Source of the DNA: Pseudomonadota bacterium
Lineage (GTDB): Bacteria > Pseudomonadota > Gammaproteobacteria > Burkholderiales > Ferrovaceae
DNA length: 64,000 nt
Direction of reading: 5' to 3'
Assembly: GCA_021796835.1 (NCBI GenBank)
Contig: JAKABO010000005.1
Coordinates: forward strand, 41,174 to 105,173
The notes under the pieces are model-generated. The model made no database searches. It saw only the letters and a program-made list of their open reading frames with translations, and was not told the origin of the DNA. This document shows positions 1-10,095 of the stretch, one piece after another. Numbering within the stretch: position 1 is the stretch's first letter; each line of letters begins with the position of its first letter. The position numbers and the translations under genes were made by a program.

Positions 1-1203
1 ATACCCCCCTGCGGTGATCGGGGTCTGGAGAAGGGCTTCAAAGGCGGGTTTGATCCAGTTCAGAGGCACCCGATCCTGAGGGCGGCGAGGGCCTGCGATG
101 GAGGCTTCCACTTGGCCCAGATCGAGGCTCAGGGTTGTACTGTACACACAGTCGCCCAATCGAGGCATTCCGTATAACCCCTGGGCCTTCCAGTAGGTTT
201 CGAGCGCGGCAATTTCCTCTTCGCTGCGCCCTGTTGCACGGAAATAGCGCAGGGTTTCGTCGTCCACCGGAAAAAACCCCAGGGTTGCGCCGTATTCCGG
301 GGCCATATTGGCCAGGGTTGCCCGGTCGGGCAGGCTGAGGGAGGCTGCGCCTGCCCCAAAAAATTCCACGAATTTGCCCACGACCTTGGCCTTGCGCAGC
401 ATTTCCGTGAGGGTCAGGACCAGGTCGGTGGCGGTGACACCAGCTGGCAACTGTCCCGTCAGGTGTACACCCACGACATCCGGGGTCAAAAAGTAGAGGG
501 GTTGTCCGAGCATGGCGGCTTCTGCCTCGATGCCGCCTACCCCCCATCCCACCACGCCGATTCCATTGATCATGGTGGTATGGGAATCCGTGCCCACCAG
601 GGTGTCGGGATAGGCTACGGTTCCCTTGTGCTGAACGCCGCGCGCCAGATATTCCAGATTGACCTGATGAACGATTCCGATGCCCGGGGGCACGACCTGG
701 AAGGTTTTGAAGGCCTGCATCCCCCACTTCATGAAACGGTAACGTTCCTGGTTGCGCTGGAATTCCAGGGCCATGTTGTCCTGAAGTGCCGTGGGCGTAT
801 TGAAGAAATCCACCTGCACGGAGTGGTCTACCACCAGTTGCACGGGGACCAGAGGTTCGATCGTCTGGGGATCGTAACCAAGACGCCGTGCCGTCGAGCG
901 CATGGCGGCCAGGTCGGCCAGGAGAGGAACCCCGGTGAAGTCCTGCAGAATGACTCGTGCCACCTTGAAGGGAATCTCTTCCGTACGTTCCGCATTGGGT
1001 TGCCAGCGGGCCAGTGCTTCGATGTGGGCGCGCGTGACCTGCTGCCCATCTTCGTTGCGCAGAAGCGACTCCAGAATGATGCGCAGAGATACCGGCAGGC
1101 GGCGGATGTCAGGAAGACCGGCTTCGGTCAGGGCCGTCAGGGCGTAATATTGGTCATGGGAACCCGGAAGGGGACGAAGCGCGCGGAAGGAGTCGTGGGA
1201 CAT
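1..1203 (-). CDS. acnA: Aconitate hydratase A, N-terminal 401 residues (gene runs off the left edge)
   Basis: AcnA isomerises citrate to isocitrate in the cytosol through a [4Fe-4S] cluster. The minus strand is open without a stop from the ATG at 1203 to the window edge. The translation follows AcnA closely: a [17 protein letters not shown] segment near residue 82, the [11 protein letters not shown] active-site stretch at residues 206-216, then [13 protein letters not shown] and [10 protein letters not shown]. The cluster cysteines lie in the part beyond the window, so they cannot be checked. The start is supported by an AGAGAGA ribosome site a few bases upstream. The gene is divergent from the sdh operon, fitting a TCA role. 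AcnD/PrpD-type methylaconitase is less likely, because the N-terminus matches AcnA in order and spacing. Confidence 0.95.
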   Translation of the reverse strand, partial: MSHDSFRALRPLPGSHDQYYALTALTEAGLPDIRRLPVSLRIILESLLRNEDGQQVTRAHIEALARWQPNAERTEEIPFKVARVILQDFTGVPLLADLAAMRSTARRLGYDPQTIEPLVPVQLVVDHSVQVDFFNTPTALQDNMALEFQRNQERYRFMKWGMQAFKTFQVVPPGIGIVHQVNLEYLARGVQHKGTVAYPDTLVGTDSHTTMINGIGVVGWGVGGIEAEAAMLGQPLYFLTPDVVGVHLTGQLPAGVTATDLVLTLTEMLRKAKVVGKFVEFFGAGAASLSLPDRATLANMAPEYGATLGFFPVDDETLRYFRATGRSEEEIAALETYWKAQGLYGMPRLGDCVYSTTLSLDLGQVEASIAGPRRPQDRVPLNWIKPAFEALLQTPITAGGY

Positions 1204-1335
1204 GGTCAATCTCTCTTGAATCAAGTGGATGCCGGGGCATCCTAGGGGGGGTTCCGGGGGATGTCAAGTGTTATATGCCCGTGGCCGTGCACAGGCAAGT
1301 TTTGCTGACCCGCTGGAATCCCATGAAAGGCAAGG

Positions 1336-1341
1336 TATACT
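1336..1341 (+). promoter_or_regulatory. Candidate -10 (TATACT) for the sdh operon
   Basis: TATACT lies 36 bases before sdhC in the 174-base gap between divergent acnA and sdhC. The sequence 17 bases upstream (CTGGAA at 1313-1318) matches the -35 consensus at only three of six positions. The call therefore rests mainly on the -10 and on position. Confidence 0.3.
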
Positions 1342-1377
1342 ACGATCTTAGGCTCTTCCTCATCAGGATGATCGTTC

Positions 1378-1737
1378 ATGAAGACCCAGCGCCCGAAGAA
1401 TCTCGATTTGCGTACCATCCAGTTACCCCTTCCGGGGGTCGTGTCGATCCTGCACCGGGTGAGCGGGGTGATCCTGTTTCTGATGGGGATCCCCCTCTTC
1501 CTTTATTTTCTGGAGCGCGGACTTCACCCGGAACGTGTCGGGGAACTGGGGGTTTTTCCTCGTCTCCTTCTGGTTCCACTGATCTGGGCCTTTCTGCATC
1601 ATTTTTGTGCGGGTGTCCGTTTCCTGCTGCTGGATATTCACCTCGGCCTGGACAAGGCGCAGGCCCGCCGCTCCAGTTTGTGGGTGCTGGGTATCAGCGG
1701 TTTTCTGACCTTGATCGTGGAGGTGTTGGCATGGTGA
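1378..1737 (+). CDS. sdhC: Succinate dehydrogenase cytochrome b556 subunit
   Basis: SdhC is one of the two membrane anchors of complex II and helps bind haem b and ubiquinone. The 119-residue protein has three hydrophobic segments (about 19-44, 60-83 and 101-118). It carries the family segment HHFCAGVRFLLLDIHLG around residues 74-90, where the first histidines sit at the haem-ligand position. The ATG at 1378 follows an AGGATGAT ribosome site. The gene opens the TCA operon and overlaps sdhD by seven bases. Confidence 0.95.
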   Translation: MKTQRPKNLDLRTIQLPLPGVVSILHRVSGVILFLMGIPLFLYFLERGLHPERVGELGVFPRLLLVPLIWAFLHHFCAGVRFLLLDIHLGLDKAQARRSSLWVLGISGFLTLIVEVLAW

Positions 1738-2075
1738 AGAGAATCGTGGTGGGGGCCCATTATGGTCTCAGGGACTGGCTGGTACAGCGGATCACCGCCG
1801 TGATCATGGGGGGATATACCCTCGTGGCGCTTTTGTGGGTGGTCCTGGCGCATCCGGTGGACCGCCATGAGTGGGCGGCCCTGCTGCATGAACGCCCCGT
1901 ACGGATTGCCACCTTTCTGTTCGTCCTGGCCTTGTGCTGGCATGCCTGGATCGGCTTGCGTGATATTTTCATGGACTATATCCAGCCCGTCGGGCTGCGT
2001 CTGACCCTGCAGGTGGGGGTGATTCTGACCTTACTGGCAGAGGTACTGTGGTCTGCCGAGATTTTATGGGGCTAA
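1731..2075 (+). CDS. sdhD: Succinate dehydrogenase membrane anchor subunit
   Basis: SdhD is the second membrane anchor of succinate:quinone oxidoreductase. The frame stays open far upstream, but the biological start is the ATG at 1731, which overlaps the end of sdhC and gives 114 residues, the normal SdhD size. Three membrane segments are visible. The motif WHAWIGLRDIFMDY (about residues 74-87) contains the haem-ligand histidine and the DY pair that lines the quinone site in this family. Tight coupling to sdhC and sdhA fits assembly of one complex. Confidence 0.93.
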   Translation: MVKRIVVGAHYGLRDWLVQRITAVIMGGYTLVALLWVVLAHPVDRHEWAALLHERPVRIATFLFVLALCWHAWIGLRDIFMDYIQPVGLRLTLQVGVILTLLAEVLWSAEILWG

Positions 2076-2077
2076 AC

Positions 2078-3841
2078 ATGGGGTTGAACAAGCAGGATTT
2101 CGATGTGGTCATCGTGGGCGGCGGGGGGTCCGGGCTGCGGGCTGCCCTCCAGCTTTCGGAGGCGGGGCATGCCGTGGCCGTCTTTTCCAAGGTTTTCCCG
2201 ACCCGTTCGCACACCGTGGCGGCCCAGGGCGGCATCAGCGCATCCCTGGGAAATATGCAGGAGGATCACTGGCTTTGGCATATGTACGACACCATCAAGG
2301 GGTCGGATTACCTGGGGGACCAGGATGCCATCGAGTTCATGTGCCGCAAGGCGCCAGAACTGGTCTATGAACTGGAACATTTCGGCATGCCCTTCGACCG
2401 GAATCCCGATGGCACCATTTATCAGCGCCCCTTCGGCGGTCATACCCAGAATTTCGGCCAGAATTCCGTCCAACGTGCCTGTGCTGCGGCTGACCGGACG
2501 GGACATGCCTTGCTGCATACGTTGTACCAACGGAATATTCGGGAACAATGCCAATTTTTTGTGGAATGGATGGCGATCGACCTGATTCGTGACAGGGAAG
2601 GGGCCGTGGTCGGATTGGTGGCGCTCGAAATGGAAACCGGCGAAGTCGTCCTTTTCCAGTCGAAGGCCGTTATCTTGGCCACGGGAGGGGCAGGGCGAAT
2701 CTATCATTCCAGTACCAATGCCTACATCAATACCGGAGATGGTCTGGGGATGGCGGCACGGGCCGGGATCCCGTTGGAAGATATGGAGTTCTGGCAGTTT
2801 CACCCCACCGGAGTGGCCGGCGCCGGAATCCTGATCACAGAAGGCGTGCGCGGAGAGGGGGGAATCCTGCTGAATTCCCTGGGGGAACGTTTTATGGAAC
2901 GGTATGCCCCCACCATGAAGGATCTGGCCAGTCGGGATGTGGTTTCCCGTGCCATGGATCAGGAAATCAAGGAAGGTCGGGGAGTGGGCCCTGAAAAAGA
3001 CCACGTTCTGCTGAAACTGGACCATCTGGGCGAAGAAGTCATTCACAAGCGTCTGCCGGGGATTCGCGAAATTGCGCTCAAGTTTGCTTCGGTGGACCCG
3101 GCTCGGGAGCCGATTCCCGTCCTTCCTACCTGCCATTATCAGATGGGGGGGATCCCCACCAACTACTACGGACAGGTGGTGGTCCCCCGTGGACAGAAAA
3201 TGGCTGAACCTGTCCCGGGGCTCTATGCCATCGGAGAATGTGCCTGTGTGTCCGTGCATGGAGCCAATCGGCTGGGGACCAATTCCCTGCTGGACCTGCT
3301 GGTATTCGGTAAATCTGCCGGAGATCATGTCAGTGCCTGGCTCAAAACGCATCCCGAAGCGAGGGATCTGCCGCGCGGGGCTGAAGAACCGGCCCTGGCT
3401 CGTCTGGCTGCCCTGGAAAGCACGGAAGCCGGGGAATCCGTGGCCGTGTTGGGGGCGGAAATGCGCCGGCTGGTCCAGCATCATGCCAGCGTCTTTCGGA
3501 CGGGGGAACTCCTTCAGGAAGGTGTGTCAAAAATTCGCGTGTTGGCCGAACGGGCGCATCACCTGCGCATCGAAGACAAAAGTCGGACATTCAACACGGC
3601 TCGGGTAGAGGCGCTGGAATTGCAGAACCTGATGATCGTGGCTGAAGCCACCCTGGTATCGGCAGCCGCCCGCGAAGAAAGTCGGGGGGCGCATGCGCGC
3701 GAGGATTATCCGGAGCGGGACGACCGGCAGTGGCTGAAGCACAGTCTGTGGTATCTGGAAGGCAGTCGAATGGCTTACAAACCGGTCAATCTGCAACCCC
3801 TGACGGTGGAATCCTTTGAACCCAAAGTGCGGGTTTATTAA
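2078..3841 (+). CDS. sdhA: Succinate dehydrogenase flavoprotein subunit
   Basis: SdhA oxidises succinate to fumarate and passes electrons through covalent FAD to SdhB. From the ATG at 2078 it is 587 residues, almost the length of the E. coli protein. The FAD-binding GGGGSG lies at residues 14-19. The RSHTVAAQGG segment puts the covalent-FAD histidine at residue 45. The HPTG and RGEGG active-site segments are present further on. Starts at GTG 2048 or ATG 2066 are possible but would overlap sdhD and add residues the family lacks. The gap to sdhD is two bases. Confidence 0.96.
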   Translation: MGLNKQDFDVVIVGGGGSGLRAALQLSEAGHAVAVFSKVFPTRSHTVAAQGGISASLGNMQEDHWLWHMYDTIKGSDYLGDQDAIEFMCRKAPELVYELEHFGMPFDRNPDGTIYQRPFGGHTQNFGQNSVQRACAAADRTGHALLHTLYQRNIREQCQFFVEWMAIDLIRDREGAVVGLVALEMETGEVVLFQSKAVILATGGAGRIYHSSTNAYINTGDGLGMAARAGIPLEDMEFWQFHPTGVAGAGILITEGVRGEGGILLNSLGERFMERYAPTMKDLASRDVVSRAMDQEIKEGRGVGPEKDHVLLKLDHLGEEVIHKRLPGIREIALKFASVDPAREPIPVLPTCHYQMGGIPTNYYGQVVVPRGQKMAEPVPGLYAIGECACVSVHGANRLGTNSLLDLLVFGKSAGDHVSAWLKTHPEARDLPRGAEEPALARLAALESTEAGESVAVLGAEMRRLVQHHASVFRTGELLQEGVSKIRVLAERAHHLRIEDKSRTFNTARVEALELQNLMIVAEATLVSAAAREESRGAHAREDYPERDDRQWLKHSLWYLEGSRMAYKPVNLQPLTVESFEPKVRVY

Positions 3842-3866
3842 GTGTCGTGTCGTTTGAGGACCTGTC

Positions 3867-4562
3867 ATGAAGTTCAGCATTTATCGTTATAACCCGGAAA
3901 AGGACGAGCGTCCTTACATGCAGGACTATGAAGTTGCCCTGCAGCCGACGGACCGCATGTTGCTGGATGCCATACTGCGCATCAAGGCCCAGGATGACTC
4001 GCTGGGACTGCGCAAGTCCTGCCGTGAGGGCGTATGCGGTTCGGATGGAATGAACATCAATGGGCGCAATGGGTTGGCCTGTATCACGCCCCTCCAGGGC
4101 CTGACCGAGCCGGTCGTTTTGCGTCCCCTCCCGGGACTTCCGGTGATCCGGGATCTGATCGTGGATATGGGACAATTTTTCAAGCAATACCATTCGGTCA
4201 AACCCTATCTGGAAACCACCTCGCCCCCGCCCCGGAAGGAACGTCTCCAATCTCCCGAGGATCGTGAGGAACTGGATGGTTTGTACGAGTGCATCCTCTG
4301 TGCCTGTTGCAGCACTGCCTGCCCTTCCTTCTGGTGGAACCCGGACAAGTTTCTGGGGCCTGCCGCCCTCCTGCAGGCCTACCGATTCATCGCGGATACC
4401 CGTGACGAGGCTACCCGGGAGCGACTGGATGATCTGGACGATCCCTATCGGCTCTTCCGGTGTCATACCATCATGAACTGTGTCGAAGTTTGTCCCAAGG
4501 GCCTCAATCCCACGGCAGCCATTGGCAAAATCAAGGGAATGATGGTCAAACGGATGGTATGA
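3867..4562 (+). CDS. sdhB: Succinate dehydrogenase iron-sulfur subunit
   Basis: SdhB carries electrons from the flavin to ubiquinone through three iron-sulfur clusters. All three cysteine sets are visible in the 231 residues: SCREGVCGSDGMN...C for [2Fe-2S], CILCACCSTACP for [4Fe-4S], and CHTIMNCVEVCPKG for [3Fe-4S]. The ATG at 3867 follows a GAGGA ribosome site. It lies 25 bases after sdhA, and its stop is one base before the sdhE start. Confidence 0.96.
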   Translation: MKFSIYRYNPEKDERPYMQDYEVALQPTDRMLLDAILRIKAQDDSLGLRKSCREGVCGSDGMNINGRNGLACITPLQGLTEPVVLRPLPGLPVIRDLIVDMGQFFKQYHSVKPYLETTSPPPRKERLQSPEDREELDGLYECILCACCSTACPSFWWNPDKFLGPAALLQAYRFIADTRDEATRERLDDLDDPYRLFRCHTIMNCVEVCPKGLNPTAAIGKIKGMMVKRMV

Positions 4563-4563
4563 G

Positions 4564-4830
4564 ATGACGATGGTTCGGGATCAGGGGATTCCTTCTTCGG
4601 AGCGTATGCTCGAGCGCTTGCGCTGGCGCAGTCGACGGGGTCTGCTCGAAATGGATCTGCTGTTGCAGCGTTTTCTGGAACGTCATTTGGGTACACTGAC
4701 TCCCGGTGAACTGGCTCGATATGGCGAGGTGCTTCAACTGGATGATAACGGCCTGCTCGACCGGGTGCTGGGTAGAATTCCTTGTGAACCTGAGTGGGTA
4801 GCCCTTCTCGAAAAAATTGGCGATACCTGA
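4564..4830 (+). CDS. sdhE: FAD assembly factor SdhE
   Basis: SdhE helps attach FAD covalently to SdhA. The 88-residue protein has the family's RRGLLEMD motif (RGxxE) at about residues 24-31 and the small helical-bundle length of the YgfY/CptB family. It starts one base after sdhB. The second ATG two codons in is an equally possible start. Its place between sdhB and gltA is the usual one in Betaproteobacteria. Confidence 0.92.
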   Translation: MTMVRDQGIPSSERMLERLRWRSRRGLLEMDLLLQRFLERHLGTLTPGELARYGEVLQLDDNGLLDRVLGRIPCEPEWVALLEKIGDT

Positions 4831-4860
4831 TTAAATACATTATTATTGCTGGAGAGCATT

Positions 4861-6159
4861 ATGAATAAACAAGGAAAAATCTTATTGACCTATGAAGGTC
4901 AACAGATCGAGTTGCCGGTTTATGCCAGCGCCCTCGGACCCGCAGTGATCGATATTCGAACCCTGGCCCAGCAACTCGGTCTGTTTACCTACGACCCCGG
5001 GTTTCTGGCCACGGCCAGTTGCCAGTCCGCCATCACCTTCATCGATGGTGATGCGGGTTTGTTGTACTACCGCGGTTATCCCATCGAACAGTTGGCGGAA
5101 CATTCGGATTTCATGGAAGTTTGCTACCTGTTGCTGAATGGCGAATTGCCCACGGCACAGGAAAAGGAGACTTTTGAGGCCAGCATTCGTCGCCATACCA
5201 TGGTCCATGATCAATTGCATAATTTTTTCAAGGGGTTCCGTCGTGATGCTCATCCCATGGCCGTGATGGTGGGGGTCGTGGGTGCGCTCTCCGCCTTCTA
5301 CTACGACGCCCTCAAGATCACCAATGCAGAACACCGTGCCATTTCGGCCACGCGCCTGCTGGCCAAGGTACCCACCATCGCCGCCATGTGCTACCGTTAC
5401 AACAAGGGGTTGCCCTTCATGTATCCCCGCAACGATTTGAGTTACGCGGCCAACTTTCTGTACATGATGTTTGCCACCCCCTGTGAGGAGTATGTGCCCA
5501 ATCCGGTTCTGGTACGCGCTTTCGATCGCATTTTGACGCTCCATGCCGACCATGAGCAGAATGCTTCCACTTCTACCGTACGCCTGGCAGGGTCCAGCGG
5601 TGCCAACCCCTTTGCCTGCATCGCTGCGGGCATTGCGGCTCTGTGGGGACCGGCGCATGGAGGAGCGAATGAAGCCGTTCTGAAACAGCTGGAAGAGATC
5701 GGCGACGTTTCCCAGGTCGGCAAATATATTGCCCGCGCCAAGGACAAGAATGACTCCTTCCGTCTCATGGGCTTTGGTCATCGAGTCTACAAACACATGG
5801 ACCCGCGTGCCGGAGTGATGCGTCGGACCTGCTATGAGGTATTGACCGAACTGGGCCTGCATAATGACCCACTGTTCAAGTTGGCCCTGGAATTGGAACG
5901 GATTGCCCTGGAAGACGAATATTTCATCACCAAGAAACTCTATCCCAATGTGGATTTTTACTCCGGCATCGTTCTTCGGGCGCTGGGCATTCCCACCAGC
6001 ATGTTTACTGCCGTCTTTGCCATGGGCCGAACGGTGGGCTGGATCACCCAGTGGAACGAAATGATCAGCGATCCCGAGCAGAAGATCGGGCGTCCCCGCC
6101 AACTGTACATCGGGCCTGAACAGCGCGACTGGGTACCGCTCGATGCACGGGGTCATTGA
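4861..6159 (+). CDS. gltA: Citrate synthase (type II, hexameric)
   Basis: GltA condenses oxaloacetate and acetyl-CoA to citrate. The chosen ATG at 4861 follows GGAGAGC; an in-frame upstream start at 4846 would overlap that ribosome site. The protein is 432 residues. It shows the family's catalytic segments [22 protein letters not shown] (first catalytic histidine region), MGFGHRVYK (second histidine) and YPNVDFYSG (catalytic aspartate). The long N-terminal domain is typical of type II enzymes that NADH can inhibit. It lies in the TCA operon, 30 bases after sdhE. Confidence 0.96.
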   Translation: MNKQGKILLTYEGQQIELPVYASALGPAVIDIRTLAQQLGLFTYDPGFLATASCQSAITFIDGDAGLLYYRGYPIEQLAEHSDFMEVCYLLLNGELPTAQEKETFEASIRRHTMVHDQLHNFFKGFRRDAHPMAVMVGVVGALSAFYYDALKITNAEHRAISATRLLAKVPTIAAMCYRYNKGLPFMYPRNDLSYAANFLYMMFATPCEEYVPNPVLVRAFDRILTLHADHEQNASTSTVRLAGSSGANPFACIAAGIAALWGPAHGGANEAVLKQLEEIGDVSQVGKYIARAKDKNDSFRLMGFGHRVYKHMDPRAGVMRRTCYEVLTELGLHNDPLFKLALELERIALEDEYFITKKLYPNVDFYSGIVLRALGIPTSMFTAVFAMGRTVGWITQWNEMISDPEQKIGRPRQLYIGPEQRDWVPLDARGH

Positions 6160-6180
6160 GGCCGCACGGGAGACTGGGGC

Positions 6181-8901
6181 ATGAGTCAAAGAGAGGCGGA
6201 AGGCACGGCGCGGTCCTGGATCGAATCTCAATACGATCTATGGCGGAAAACTCCAGAGCAGGTGGATGCGCGCTGGCAGGCGTATTTCACGGCACTGGAG
6301 CAGGGCGCTCCAGGCACCCGGCGCGAGGAAGGGGTACCGGGGCAGGTGGCCGTGCTGCGCCTCATCAACGCCTATCGTTTTCTGGGACATCGGGTTGCCC
6401 ATCTCGATCCTCTCGAACGCCATCCTTTGCCTGACGTTCCCGAGTTGACCCTGGACCATCACGGGTTGGCCGACACGGACGGGTTCATGACCTTTGAAAC
6501 CGGATCCCTGGTGGGGCCCCCTCAGGCACCACTGGACGACATCCTGACGCGCCTGCAACGGACCTATTGCGGCACGGTGGGCGTGGAGTACATGTATCTG
6601 ACGGATACGGCACAGAAGCGCTGGATTCAGCAGCGTGTGGAGAATTCGCCCGAAACGCCGGAATTACAGGAACAGCGCATGCTGTTGGCCCATCTGAGTG
6701 CCGCAGAAACCCTGGAACGTTATCTGCATACCCGGTTCGTGGGGCAGAAACGATTTTCCCTGGAAGGTGGGGAATCGCTCATTCCCTGTCTCAATACCCT
6801 GATCCGCGAGGGCCGTGCCCGGGGGATCGAGGAGATCGTCATCGGGATGGCCCATCGCGGTCGCCTCAACGTGCTGGTCAATTGTTTGGGACGATTGCCG
6901 CGCGACCTGTTCCGGGAATTTGAAGGAGTCCATGAGGCCGGCTTGACCTCGGGCGATGTGAAGTACCATCAGGGCTTCTCTTCCGATGTGGAAACAGCGG
7001 CGGGATCGGTGCATGTCGCGCTGGCTTTCAATCCGTCCCATCTGGAAATTGTGGACCCGGTGGTGGAGGGGTCGGTGCGGGCACGTCAGGATCGCCGGGA
7101 AGATGCGCAGGGGCTGAGGGTTCTCCCCGTCCTGATTCATGGGGATGCTGCCCTGTCCGGCCAGGGCGTGGTCATGGAGACGCTGGCCTTGTCTCAAACC
7201 CGTGGGTTCAGTACCGGTGGAACCCTTCACATCGTCATCAACAATCAGATCGGATTCACCACCTCGGACCCCCGCGATACCCGTTCCAGCACCTATTGTA
7301 CCGATCTGGCCAAAATGACGGAAACCCCGGTTTTCCACGTCAATGGCGATGATCCTGAAGCCGTGTTGCGCGTGTTGCGGATTGCCTTGGACTATCGCAC
7401 CACCTTTCACCGCGATGTGATGGTGGATATCGTCTGCTATCGCCGTCTCGGTCATAACGAGCAGGATGAACCGATGGTGACGCAGCCCTGGATGTACCGG
7501 AAAATACAGGCGTTGCCCACCACGCGCCAGCGCTACGCTACGCATCTGATCCAGTCGGGCCGTCTGACTCAGGAAGAGGCGGATGCCATGATCGAAGACT
7601 ATCGAAACGCCCTCGATCGTGGCGAATTGCCCGAGTCCATCGTTCGACTTGCTCCCCAGGTGCCCTATGTTCATGCGGCCCAATGGACACCGTATCGCCA
7701 GGCCGATTGGCGTACGCCAGCGGACACCACCCTTTCGCGTGAACGCCTGGCCCAACTGACGGAACGTCTGACCTCGATTCCCGAGGGGTTCGAACTGCAT
7801 CCCACGGTGCGCCGGGTGGTGGACCATCGGCGTCAGATGGGTGAAGGAAAACTGGCGGTGGATTGGGGGATGGGCGAGTCCCTGGCCTACGCTTCCCTGG
7901 TGGAAGAGGGCTATGGCGTACGCCTATCGGGACAGGATTGCGGGCGCGGCACCTTTTCTCACCGCCATGCCGTCTGGCATGACCAGAACCGCCAGCGTTG
8001 GGACGCGGGCATCCATGTCCCCTTGCAGCATATCAGTCCCACCCAGGCGCCCTTTACGGTGATCGATTCCATTCTTTCGGAAGAAGCCGTACTGGGGTTC
8101 GAATATGGTTACGCCTCGGCCCAGCCCCGTCACCTCGTCCTTTGGGAAGCCCAGTTTGGCGACTTTGCCAATGGCGCCCAAGTGGTCATCGATCAGTTCA
8201 TCAGTTCGGCCGAGGCCAAATGGGGGCGGCTCTGTGGCCTGACCCTGCTGTTGCCCCATGGTTATGAGGGGCAAGGCCCGGAACATTCTTCGGCGCGGGT
8301 GGAGCGCTACCTGCAACTCTGTGCCGATTACAACCTGCAGGTGTGCATCCCCAGTACGGCAGCCCAGATTTTTCATCTATTGCGACGCCAGATGCTGCGC
8401 CCCCTGCGCAAGCCCCTCATCGTCATTACCCCTAAAAGCCTGCTGCGCCGCAAAGAAGCCAGCAGCCCTCTGGAAGAATTCACGACGGGGGGGTTTCAGC
8501 CCATTCTTGCCGAAGCGGCGGAGACCCTCGATCCTGCGGTCGTAGAGCGGGTCGTGGTGTGTTCCGGAAAGGTTTACTACGATCTGGTGGCGGAACGCGG
8601 ACAACGGCAGATAGAGAACATCGTCCTGCTGCGCCTGGAACAACTCTATCCCTTTCCTCATGAGGAATTTGCCGCCCAGATCGCCCGCTATCCGGCTGCC
8701 CGATCTGTGCTCTGGTGCCAGGAAGAACCGGGCAACCAGGGGGCCTGGCACCGCATCCAGCATTATCTGGTGCGTCATCTGCGCCCGGACCAGCATTTGA
8801 GTTATGCTTTACGTCCCTCGTCGGCTGCGCCTGCCGTGGGTTATCTCAACCTGCACGAAGAACAGCGCCGGGCGTTCCTCGAGGCCGCCCTGACCCTGTG
8901 A
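6181..8901 (+). CDS. sucA: 2-Oxoglutarate dehydrogenase E1 component
   Basis: This is the thiamine-diphosphate E1 subunit that decarboxylates 2-oxoglutarate. The 906 residues are close to the usual 930. It begins with the short E2-binding N-terminus ([18 protein letters not shown]) and contains the [10 protein letters not shown] segment. It also has the [19 protein letters not shown] block and the C-terminal transketolase-like half with [14 protein letters not shown]. The start at 6181 lies 21 bases after gltA. The symbol odhA is used in related organisms. Confidence 0.95.
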   Translation: MSQREAEGTARSWIESQYDLWRKTPEQVDARWQAYFTALEQGAPGTRREEGVPGQVAVLRLINAYRFLGHRVAHLDPLERHPLPDVPELTLDHHGLADTDGFMTFETGSLVGPPQAPLDDILTRLQRTYCGTVGVEYMYLTDTAQKRWIQQRVENSPETPELQEQRMLLAHLSAAETLERYLHTRFVGQKRFSLEGGESLIPCLNTLIREGRARGIEEIVIGMAHRGRLNVLVNCLGRLPRDLFREFEGVHEAGLTSGDVKYHQGFSSDVETAAGSVHVALAFNPSHLEIVDPVVEGSVRARQDRREDAQGLRVLPVLIHGDAALSGQGVVMETLALSQTRGFSTGGTLHIVINNQIGFTTSDPRDTRSSTYCTDLAKMTETPVFHVNGDDPEAVLRVLRIALDYRTTFHRDVMVDIVCYRRLGHNEQDEPMVTQPWMYRKIQALPTTRQRYATHLIQSGRLTQEEADAMIEDYRNALDRGELPESIVRLAPQVPYVHAAQWTPYRQADWRTPADTTLSRERLAQLTERLTSIPEGFELHPTVRRVVDHRRQMGEGKLAVDWGMGESLAYASLVEEGYGVRLSGQDCGRGTFSHRHAVWHDQNRQRWDAGIHVPLQHISPTQAPFTVIDSILSEEAVLGFEYGYASAQPRHLVLWEAQFGDFANGAQVVIDQFISSAEAKWGRLCGLTLLLPHGYEGQGPEHSSARVERYLQLCADYNLQVCIPSTAAQIFHLLRRQMLRPLRKPLIVITPKSLLRRKEASSPLEEFTTGGFQPILAEAAETLDPAVVERVVVCSGKVYYDLVAERGQRQIENIVLLRLEQLYPFPHEEFAAQIARYPAARSVLWCQEEPGNQGAWHRIQHYLVRHLRPDQHLSYALRPSSAAPAVGYLNLHEEQRRAFLEAALTL

Positions 8902-8917
8902 CCATAGAGGTGTGACC

Positions 8918-10078
8918 ATGTCCCTGGAAGTCAAAGTTCCTCCCTTGGCCGAATCCATTACGGAAGCCAGCATCCTCGTCTGGCATGTGTCCGAGGGGGC
9001 CCCGGTGCAACGGGATCAAAAGTTGGTGGATATCGAAACCGACAAGGTCGTGCTGGAGGTTCCGGCACCGCGCTCGGGCGTGCTCCAGAAGATTCTCAAG
9101 GGGGTGGGCGAGAAGGTTCAATCCCAGGAGGTTCTGGCCCTTCTGGAAGAGGGGCAGGACCCCGGGCCGCCTTCTCCCGCAACCGTGTCTGACGCTCCAG
9201 TATTGGCCATGCCGGCGGCCAGCAAGATTTTGCGGGAACAGGGACGGGAGCCGTCCGTGGAAAAGGGAAGTGGGCGAGGCGGGCGTCTTCTGAAGGAAGA
9301 TGTCGTCCCGGCCCCAAACGCCGGACGGGAAGAACAGGCCATCGTCGAAACACCCTCCGCCCCCCTGTCCGGAACACCGCGTCAGGAGCACAGAACCCCA
9401 CTCTCGCCCTTGCGTCGGCGGGTGGCCGAGCGTCTCATGGCGTCGCAGTCAGGCACAGCCACACTGACCACGTTCAACGAAGTGGATATGTCGGCAGTTC
9501 TGGCTTTGCGTCAACGCTACAAGGATTCTTTCGAAAAGAAGCACGGCATTCACCTGGGCCTCATGTCATTTTTCGTCAAGGCGGTGATTTCCGCACTTCA
9601 GCGTTATCCGGTGCTCAATGCGCGCATCGAGGGAGAGGATTGGGTGACTCCCGGGTTCATCGATATTGGCGTGGCAATCGGCAGCAAGCGCGGCCTGTTG
9701 GTTCCGGTCCTGCGCGATGCCCAGCGCCTGAGCATGGCTGACATCGAACGTCAGATTGCAGATTTCTCCCAACGGGCCGATGCCGGACATATTGCGTTGG
9801 AGGAACTGTCGGGGGGAACCTTTTCCATCACCAACGGCGGGGTCTTTGGTTCCATGCTCTCCACGCCCATTCTCAATCCCCCCCAGTCCGCGATTCTGGG
9901 CATCCATGCCACGCGTGACCGACCTGTGGTGGTGGCGGGGGAAATCGTGATTCGCCCCATGAATTATCTCGCCTTGTCCTATGACCATCGTCTCATCGAT
10001 GGGCGTGAGGCAGTCCTGGGGCTGGTGGCGATGAAGGAAGGACTGGAAGACCCCGCACGGTGGCTTCTTGATTTATAA
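8918..10078 (+). CDS. sucB: 2-Oxoglutarate dehydrogenase E2 (dihydrolipoyl succinyltransferase)
   Basis: E2 is the lipoylated core that makes succinyl-CoA. From the ATG at 8918 (GAGG ribosome site seven bases before; a GTG two codons earlier is less likely) it has 386 residues. An N-terminal lipoyl domain carries [14 protein letters not shown] with the lipoyl-lysine. A peripheral subunit-binding domain lies near residues 95-125 (ASKILREQG). The acyltransferase domain ends with the catalytic [12 protein letters not shown]. It is a little shorter than E. coli SucB, mainly in the linkers. Confidence 0.95.
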   Translation: MSLEVKVPPLAESITEASILVWHVSEGAPVQRDQKLVDIETDKVVLEVPAPRSGVLQKILKGVGEKVQSQEVLALLEEGQDPGPPSPATVSDAPVLAMPAASKILREQGREPSVEKGSGRGGRLLKEDVVPAPNAGREEQAIVETPSAPLSGTPRQEHRTPLSPLRRRVAERLMASQSGTATLTTFNEVDMSAVLALRQRYKDSFEKKHGIHLGLMSFFVKAVISALQRYPVLNARIEGEDWVTPGFIDIGVAIGSKRGLLVPVLRDAQRLSMADIERQIADFSQRADAGHIALEELSGGTFSITNGGVFGSMLSTPILNPPQSAILGIHATRDRPVVVAGEIVIRPMNYLALSYDHRLIDGREAVLGLVAMKEGLEDPARWLLDL

Positions 10079-10095
10079 AAAAGATTAGATATCTC

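Noticed and set aside
1302..1341. TTGCTG at 1302 as the -35 for the sdh -10 at 1336
   Set aside because: The spacer would be 28 bases, far outside the 16-18 range.
2072..3484. 470-codon open frame antisense to sdhA
   Set aside because: It is a shadow of the strongly biased sdhA codons and resembles no protein family.
4882..6231. 449-codon open frame antisense to gltA
   Set aside because: It mirrors the codon pattern of gltA on a GC-rich template and has no family motif; gltA itself is complete and certain.
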